A stretch of 64,000 nt of DNA from Streptomyces sp. CC0208 (GTDB taxonomy: Bacteria > Actinomycetota > Actinomycetes > Streptomycetales > Streptomycetaceae), in the NCBI RefSeq assembly GCF_003443735.1, contig NZ_CP031969.1, positions 1,488,001-1,552,000 on the forward strand, given 5' to 3'. The translations under genes and the position numbers were made by a program. Below, in pieces: positions 58,974-64,000 of the stretch (position 1 is the first letter of the stretch; each line of letters begins with the position of its first letter). Under the pieces are notes generated by a model. That model was given only the letters and a program-made list of their open reading frames with translations. It had not been told where the DNA came from and searched no databases.

Positions 58974-60251
58974 TTGTCCTTTTCCACTCCGCCAGCCGTC
59001 GGCATCATCGGGCTCGGCTATGTCGGGCTGCCGACGGCTCTCGCCCTGCTGGAGTCGGGTCTCACGGTCATAGGACTCGACGTGGACGCCGCCCGGCTGG
59101 ACGCCATCCGCGAACACCGTGTCGACCTGGTCCCCGACGACCACCGCCGACTGCGCGTCCACACCGGTGACGGCCCGGGCGCCGACCGGTTCGTCCTGAC
59201 CACCGACCCCACGGCCCTGCGCGCCGCCGAGACGGTCCTGATCTGCGTCCCGACCCCCGTCGACGACCACCTGGTGCCCGACCTGCGGGCGCTGTCCGGC
59301 GCCTGTGCCACCGCCGCGGCCCAGGCGGTCCCCGGACAGACCCTCGTGCTGACCTCGACCAGCTACGTCGGCACCACCCGGGACCTGCTGCTGGGCCCGC
59401 TCGCCGAGCGCGGACTGCGGGTGCCCGAGGACCTGAGCGTCGCCTACGCCCCGGAGCGCATCGACCCGGGCAGCACCGAACACACCCAGAGCACGACCCC
59501 GCGGGTGGTCGGAGGAGTGAGTCCCGAGTGCACCCGACGCGCCGCCGACGTGCTGCGGCGCACCGGCGCCGAGGTGCACGAGGTGCTCTCGCCCGAGGCC
59601 GCCGAGATGACCAAGCTGCTGGAGAACACCTTCCGCGCGGTCAACATCGCCCTGGCCAACGAGTTCGCCACCATCTGCGGGGAGTTGGGCCTGGAGGCCC
59701 TGGAGGTCATCCAGGCGGCGGCCACCAAGCCGTACGGCTTCATGCCGTTCTTCCCCGGTCCCGGAGTGGGCGGGCACTGCATCCCCTGCGACCCGCACTA
59801 CCTGCTGTGGCAGTTGCGCGAGAAGCGGGTCGCCTCGCCGCTGATCGACACGGCGATGACCGCGATCGCCACCCGGCCGCACGCGGTGGTGCAGCGCGCC
59901 CGGGACGTCCTCGCCGACCGGGGTGTGCCGCTGCGCGCGGCCCGGGTGCTGGTGGTCGGGGTGGCGTACAAACCGGGGGTGGCCGATCTGCGGGAGTCGC
60001 CGTCGCTGGAGATCATGGCCGCCCTCGGCGAGTCCGGCGCCGAGGTGGCCTACACCGACCCGCTGATCCCCTCGGTGTCCGTGGGCGGGCGGTGGCTGCG
60101 GTCCGAGCCCGAGCCCGGCGAGCGGGACTGGGACCTGGTGCTGGTCCACTGTGTGCACCCACGGCAGGACCTGTCGTGGATCGGGGACGACGTCCCGGTC
60201 CTGGACACCACCTACCGGCTGCAGGACTTCAAGCACCGGGCGGTGGTATGA
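58974..60251 (+). CDS. Nucleotide-sugar 6-dehydrogenase (WbpA/HasB superfamily)
   Basis: A 425-residue UDP-sugar dehydrogenase oxidising the C6 alcohol of a UDP-hexose to a uronic acid. NAD motif GIIGLGYVGLPTALALLESG at residues 9-28; catalytic cysteine near residue 268 in GVGGHCIPCDPHYLLW. This GGHCIP.DP signature is that of the UDP-GlcNAc/UDP-ManNAc 6-dehydrogenase group (WbpA, WecC) rather than the GFGG.C.PKD form of UDP-glucose dehydrogenases. The start is TTG 58974, with AGGGGGG six bases upstream; earlier in-frame codons lack a site. First gene of a coupled operon (ATGA overlap with the synthase). Confidence 0.88.
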   Translation: MSFSTPPAVGIIGLGYVGLPTALALLESGLTVIGLDVDAARLDAIREHRVDLVPDDHRRLRVHTGDGPGADRFVLTTDPTALRAAETVLICVPTPVDDHLVPDLRALSGACATAAAQAVPGQTLVLTSTSYVGTTRDLLLGPLAERGLRVPEDLSVAYAPERIDPGSTEHTQSTTPRVVGGVSPECTRRAADVLRRTGAEVHEVLSPEAAEMTKLLENTFRAVNIALANEFATICGELGLEALEVIQAAATKPYGFMPFFPGPGVGGHCIPCDPHYLLWQLREKRVASPLIDTAMTAIATRPHAVVQRARDVLADRGVPLRAARVLVVGVAYKPGVADLRESPSLEIMAALGESGAEVAYTDPLIPSVSVGGRWLRSEPEPGERDWDLVLVHCVHPRQDLSWIGDDVPVLDTTYRLQDFKHRAVV

Positions 60252-61744
60252 GCGTCCAGGCCCAGCGGCCCGCCACACCCGGCGGGCCCGAGCCCTCCCC
60301 GTTCGTGCCCGGTCAGCGCGGCGCGCCGCCGGTCGGCCGAGCCCGCCTCACGGCGCTGACCGACCGCATGGACCCGGGCGTACGGCACGCCGCCCGCCGT
60401 CTGCTCGTGGTGATCATGCTGCTCCCGCTGCTGCTGATCCTGGCCCACGAGGCACCCCGGCTGGTCCAGGCCCCCCTGGTCCTCGGGTACGGCTTCCTGG
60501 TCCTGACGGTGACCGTCTCCATGCTGTTCATCGCCTACAGCCGCTACGACGACCCGTCCCGGCGGACGCTGCGTGGGCGCCCCCGTCACCTGGACCGCTT
60601 CCCCGAGCTGCCCGCGCGAGCACGGGTGAGCTTCCTGGTGGCGGTCAAGGACGAGGAGGACGGCATCGAGGCGTGCGTGCGTTCGATGGCCGGGAGCGAC
60701 TACCCGAACCTGCAGATCGTGGTGGTCGACGACGCCTCCACCGACGGCACCCCCGCGGTGCTGCGGCGGCTGGCACGTGAACTGCCCCTGCGGGTGCTCT
60801 ACCTGGAGCACAACGTCGGCAAGAAGCACGCCCTGGTCCGGGCCGCCGAGCTCGCGGACGGGGACATCCTCGCCTTCACCGACTCCGACTGCGTGCTCGC
60901 CCCCGACGCGTTGCGGCGGTGTGTGACCGCGCTGGCGCTGCACCGGGAGCTGGGCGCGGTCAGCGGCCACGCCCGGGCGCTGAACGCCGACGAAAGCGTG
61001 CTGTCCAAGGCCCAGGACGTCTGGTACGAGGGCCAGTTCCGGGTCGCCAAGGCCGCGGAGGCGACCTTCGGGTCCGTCTCGTGCGTGTCCGGGCCACTCG
61101 CCGTGTTCCGCCGGGACGCGATTGTCAACTATCTCCCCGCCTGGGCCGGCGACCGTTTCCTCGGTGGTGAATTCCGGTTCGCCACCGACCGGCAGCTGAC
61201 GGGATACGTCCTGGGCCAGAAATGGAAGGGGCGGAAACTCAAGGCGCAATACGCCGATTCCCCTTTCGTCACCGAGCGGAATCACCCGGAACTGCCGTGG
61301 CGTATCGGCTATGTGCAGTCCGCGAAGGTCTGGACGACCGTTCCGGCTCGATTCAGGCCTTTCATGCGGCAGCAGGTGCGCTGGAAGAAGAGCTTCATCC
61401 GCAATCTGTTCTTCACCGGAACCTTCATGTGGCGGCGCGGGCTCGGTCCTGCGGTGCTCTTCTACGGGCACGTCCTGTGGGTGCTGTGTGCTCCGCTGAT
61501 GGCCGTACGCCACCTGGTCTGGGCCCCGTACCACGGGCTGTGGTTCCTGACCGGGCTGTATCTGGGGGGCGTCCTGCTCAAGGGCGTGGTGTGGGGCCTG
61601 GCCTTCAAGGCGGACAACCCCCGATCCACGCGGTGGCGGTACCGGCCGCTGATGAGCCTGCTGTCGTCGCTGGTGCTGTCCTGGCTGCTGCCGTACTCGC
61701 TGCTGACCATCCGGCGCGGCGTCTGGTCGAGGAGGCTGTCGTGA
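60248..61744 (+). CDS. Membrane glycosyltransferase family 2, hyaluronan-synthase/NodC-like
   Basis: A 498-residue processive GT2. Two N-terminal helices (about residues 50-68 and 75-96), then the catalytic domain: DDASTDG at 161-167, DSDC at 212-215, and the product-binding QQVRW at 375-379, followed by KKSFIRN, very close to class I hyaluronan synthases. Three to four further helices (YGHVLWVLCAPLMAV, LWFLTGLYLGGVLL, LLSSLVLSWLLPYS) form the export channel. It would both polymerise and extrude a glycan. ATGA overlap with the dehydrogenase and GTGA overlap with the next gene. No PilZ domain is visible. Confidence 0.9.
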   Translation: MSVQAQRPATPGGPEPSPFVPGQRGAPPVGRARLTALTDRMDPGVRHAARRLLVVIMLLPLLLILAHEAPRLVQAPLVLGYGFLVLTVTVSMLFIAYSRYDDPSRRTLRGRPRHLDRFPELPARARVSFLVAVKDEEDGIEACVRSMAGSDYPNLQIVVVDDASTDGTPAVLRRLARELPLRVLYLEHNVGKKHALVRAAELADGDILAFTDSDCVLAPDALRRCVTALALHRELGAVSGHARALNADESVLSKAQDVWYEGQFRVAKAAEATFGSVSCVSGPLAVFRRDAIVNYLPAWAGDRFLGGEFRFATDRQLTGYVLGQKWKGRKLKAQYADSPFVTERNHPELPWRIGYVQSAKVWTTVPARFRPFMRQQVRWKKSFIRNLFFTGTFMWRRGLGPAVLFYGHVLWVLCAPLMAVRHLVWAPYHGLWFLTGLYLGGVLLKGVVWGLAFKADNPRSTRWRYRPLMSLLSSLVLSWLLPYSLLTIRRGVWSRRLS

Positions 61745-61860
61745 AGGCCGTTCGAGCCGTCGGGCGGGGGCTGGCCGCGCTGCTGGCCGCGGGCGTCGTC
61801 ATCGCCCTGTATCTGCTGGTGCTGACCCGGGGGAGCTGGCAGCCGTGGACCGCCCTGTGA
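61741..61860 (+). CDS. 39-residue membrane peptide coupled to the synthase
   Basis: A short open frame, GTG 61741 to TGA 61860, encodes VKAVRAVGRGLAALLAAGVV then IALYLLVLTRGSWQPWTAL, one transmembrane helix with positive charges on the inner side and a Trp-rich outer end. Its start overlaps the synthase stop by GTGA and its stop overlaps the deacetylase start, so coupling at both ends argues that it is translated. Small membrane subunits such as PgaD or IcaD accompany other GT2 synthases; this could be a functional counterpart, though there is no sequence resemblance I can claim. Confidence 0.7.
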   Translation: MKAVRAVGRGLAALLAAGVVIALYLLVLTRGSWQPWTAL

Positions 61861-63908
61861 CCGGGAGGCGGTCCCGCCTCACCGCCCGTCTGCGCCGCGG
61901 CACCCTGCGCGGCGCCCTGGCCGCACTGACCGCGCTGGTGCTCACCGTGCCCTTCGTGGTCGCCTGGCGTGTCTACGTCGACCAGCGCAACGTGACCCGC
62001 CAGGTGAGCGTGCCGGCCGCGCACGTCGACGCGGCGACCGCCGCCCGCTGGAAGGCCGTCGGAGCCGGTCTTCCGGAACGCGCGGCGCCGGTGATCCTCA
62101 CCTACCACGACCTCAAGCCGCACAGCGGCAGCCGCTACATCGTGGACCCGGCCGTGTTCGAACGGCAGCTCAGCGCCCTCCGGGCGGCGGGCTACCGCAC
62201 CCTCACCACCGACGAGTTCGTCGCCTACCTGCTCGGCGGCCCGGTGCCGCCGCGCTCGGTGATGCTGACCTTCGACGACGGCACCCACGGCCTGTGGACC
62301 TACGGGGACCGCATCCTCGCACGGCACCGCATGAACGCCGTCTCGTTCCTCATCACCGGCAGGGTGGGCCGGCACCGGCCCTACTACCTGTCCTGGCAGG
62401 AGATCGCCCGGATGGCCCGCTCGGGCCGCTGGGACTTCGAGGACCACACCCACGACCTGCACAGCCGCACCCGGATCGGCCCGCACGGTGAGCTGGGCTC
62501 ACTGCTCGCCCACCGCAGGTACCTCGCCTCCACCGGCCGTCTGGAGAGCACGGACCACTACCAGCGCAGGGTCAGGGCGGACTTCACCAGCTCCCTGGCG
62601 GACTTCGAACGACACGGCCTGCCCCGGCCCAGTCTGTTCGCCTATCCCTTCTCGGAGTCGGCGGACCCGCAGCAGACGTCGTATGTGCGCGACCTGATCG
62701 AGCGGACCTTCGCGGCGGCCCTGACGGACAAGACGTTCGCCCCCGAGCCGGCGGCCCGCAGATCGGCTGTCCACCAGGAGTACCAGCGTCTCGAGGTCTT
62801 CGCGGACACCACCCCCGACGCCCTGCTCGCGCAGGTGGCGGCCCGTACGCCGGTGCCGCCGACGGGTGACCCGCTGCGCTTCCCGGAGCGCTGGACGGGC
62901 ATCAGCTGGAAGCCGCTCGGAAGCACCGACGTGCTCACCGGGAAGGGCTCGGTTTCCGACCACTACGTCTACGGCGCCTACGCTCCGTACGGCGCCGCCG
63001 ACTGGGACCACTACTCGGTCACCGCCGGGCTGACCGCCCTGCCCGCGCGAGGCGGCAGCGCCACGGTGTTCGCGCGGGTCGGCGGGGACGCCACGGTCGG
63101 GGTGCGTGTCTCCCACGGCACCGCCCAGGTGGTCGGCGGCCGGACGCGGAACCGTGTCCTCGCGGAACACGCGCTGACTCCCGGCCCCTCCCACGAGGTC
63201 CGGCTGACCGTGGACGGTGCCCGGACCGAGGCGGTGGTGGACGGCCGCCACCGGTTCACGGTGCCGAACAGCAGCGGGGTGCGCGGCACCGGCGGGATCG
63301 CCCTGGCCCTGTCCCAGGGGGAGACCGGCCCGTCCTGGCCCGCGTTCAGCCACGTGGAGACCGCCCCGCTGCCCGGCTCGCCGGCCGTCGCGGGGCCCTT
63401 CGACGGTCCCGCCGGCTGGACCGACGGGGACGGCCGCCGGGCGCGGGCGGTCATCGGGGCCGGCGGTGTGCAGCCGATCGGCTCGCGCGGCTGGGCCTTC
63501 GCCGCCTACCGGCCCGGCAGCACCGCGCACTGGTCCGGCTACTCGCTGAACACCCGGCTCACAGGCCTGTCGGAGGAGGGGCTGCACAGCTCGGTCGTGG
63601 TGCGCCGGGGCGCCCCGGACCAGCTCACGGTCCGCCTCTCCCGCGGCTGGATCACCGTCCTGTCCGGGCCCGGCGCCCACCCTCGTACCGTGCTCTCCCG
63701 CAAGCTGCCGGACGCCGCGGAGCGGGATGTGCGGGTGTCGGTCGGGCCACGGACCACCGACGTCACCGTCGGTGCCGGGCTGGTGCACACGTCCGTCCCC
63801 GCCGCGGGCGGCACCGGTGGCATCGCGCTCGGCGTCTACCGGCGGTCGGAGGCCCAGCCGTGGCCCGGGTTCGCGGACTGCGCGGTCGACGGAGGGCGTA
63901 CGGCGTGA
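61857..63908 (+). CDS. Anchored polysaccharide deacetylase, PgaB/IcaB-like, with duplicated C-terminal module
   Basis: A 683-residue membrane-anchored enzyme. One helix at residues 20-38 (LAALTALVLTVPFVVAWRV), then a NodB-type carbohydrate esterase 4 domain: TYHDL at 82-86, TFDDG at 138-142, and HTHDLH at 197-202, which together give the metal Asp/His/His set; FAYPFSES is motif 3. The SHTHxLH-type motif is like PNAG deacetylases IcaB/PgaB. Residues 340-683 hold two related beta-rich modules of about 165 residues, both ending GTGGIAL followed by a PSWPAF/QPWPGF segment. GTG 61857 overlaps the upstream stop; GTG 61845 is possible. Confidence 0.88.
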   Translation: MTGRRSRLTARLRRGTLRGALAALTALVLTVPFVVAWRVYVDQRNVTRQVSVPAAHVDAATAARWKAVGAGLPERAAPVILTYHDLKPHSGSRYIVDPAVFERQLSALRAAGYRTLTTDEFVAYLLGGPVPPRSVMLTFDDGTHGLWTYGDRILARHRMNAVSFLITGRVGRHRPYYLSWQEIARMARSGRWDFEDHTHDLHSRTRIGPHGELGSLLAHRRYLASTGRLESTDHYQRRVRADFTSSLADFERHGLPRPSLFAYPFSESADPQQTSYVRDLIERTFAAALTDKTFAPEPAARRSAVHQEYQRLEVFADTTPDALLAQVAARTPVPPTGDPLRFPERWTGISWKPLGSTDVLTGKGSVSDHYVYGAYAPYGAADWDHYSVTAGLTALPARGGSATVFARVGGDATVGVRVSHGTAQVVGGRTRNRVLAEHALTPGPSHEVRLTVDGARTEAVVDGRHRFTVPNSSGVRGTGGIALALSQGETGPSWPAFSHVETAPLPGSPAVAGPFDGPAGWTDGDGRRARAVIGAGGVQPIGSRGWAFAAYRPGSTAHWSGYSLNTRLTGLSEEGLHSSVVVRRGAPDQLTVRLSRGWITVLSGPGAHPRTVLSRKLPDAAERDVRVSVGPRTTDVTVGAGLVHTSVPAAGGTGGIALGVYRRSEAQPWPGFADCAVDGGRTA

Positions 63909-64000
63909 TCCGGCGGCTCGTGCGGCGTCGGCGGGCAGGACTCCTCACCGGGGTCCTGCTCGCCGTGCTGCTGGTGTCGGCGTTCGCGGGCGGACTGACG
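63905..64000 (+). CDS. Start of a further membrane or secreted protein (runs off window end)
   Basis: GTG 63905 overlaps the deacetylase stop (GTGA) and the frame is open to the end of the window. The 32 visible codons give VIRRLVRRRRAGLLTGVLLA then VLLVSAFAGGLT, a positively charged leader and a hydrophobic helix: a signal peptide or anchor. It is clearly the fifth gene of the polysaccharide operon; its type cannot be told. Confidence 0.6.
   Translation, partial: MIRRLVRRRRAGLLTGVLLAVLLVSAFAGGLT

Overview
The window is chromosomal DNA from a Streptomyces-type actinomycete. GC content is very high, many genes start with GTG (one apparently with TTG), and coupled ATGA/GTGA gene overlaps are common. 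It carries a gas-vesicle operon in the Streptomyces order gvpOAFGYZJLSK, and actinobacterial families such as DUF2795, Rv2629-like, Rv2578c-like and TIGR03557 F420 enzymes. From memory, the tkt, LigD-polymerase-like, gvp and hydrophobic-protein arrangement matches the S. coelicolor SCO649x-650x region; this was not checked.

Layout. 1-11.2 kb: a partial unknown gene, an OsmC-type peroxidase, a coupled MoxR ATPase and VWA/metallopeptidase pair, a membrane-anchored phosphodiesterase-like protein, a metallo-beta-lactamase-fold (MBL) hydrolase coupled to a DedA protein, a second MBL hydrolase coupled to an aminotransferase-fold protein without any lysine, and a secreted anchored protein. 11.4-20.8 kb: a stress block with a SigB/F/G-type sigma factor, an operon DUF2795-CBS-PfpI-catalase(katE), a ribosome-hibernation-factor homologue, an ABC-F ATPase, a methyltransferase and a tiny hydrophobic protein. 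Several promoters here fit the SigB pattern GNNT-N14/15-GGGTAC. 20.8-30.7 kb: one co-directional minus-strand run, NDH-2-like oxidoreductase, transketolase, LigD-polymerase-like protein and ten gvp genes. 30.8-38.4 kb: an F420 oxidoreductase, an enolase-superfamily pseudogene and assorted single genes. 38.5-43.5 kb: four closely packed peptidase genes (S66, S9, M20, M55) that suit recycling of cell-wall peptides. 43.7-55.5 kb: an acyltransferase, a methyltransferase, a PAS/GAF/SpoIIE phosphatase, an MFS exporter with a fused repeat tail, an SRPBCC protein, a radical SAM protein behind a LexA-like box, a secreted aminopeptidase, two decayed genes (RidA, GNAT) and a HEAT-repeat protein. 55.9-58.7 kb: a duplicated-domain 3-hydroxyacyl-CoA dehydrogenase and a TetR regulator closed by a perfect terminator.

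58.97-64.0 kb: the most interesting part, a fully coupled operon running off the window. It encodes a nucleotide-sugar dehydrogenase, a hyaluronan-synthase/NodC-type membrane glycosyltransferase, a 39-residue membrane peptide, an anchored PgaB/IcaB-like polysaccharide deacetylase with a duplicated C-terminal module, and the start of another membrane or secreted protein. Together they look like a synthase-dependent exopolysaccharide system whose polymer is unknown.

A second theme is gene decay by short internal deletions: the enolase, RidA, GNAT and thiamine-enzyme remnants all keep clearly recognisable protein blocks joined across missing segments.
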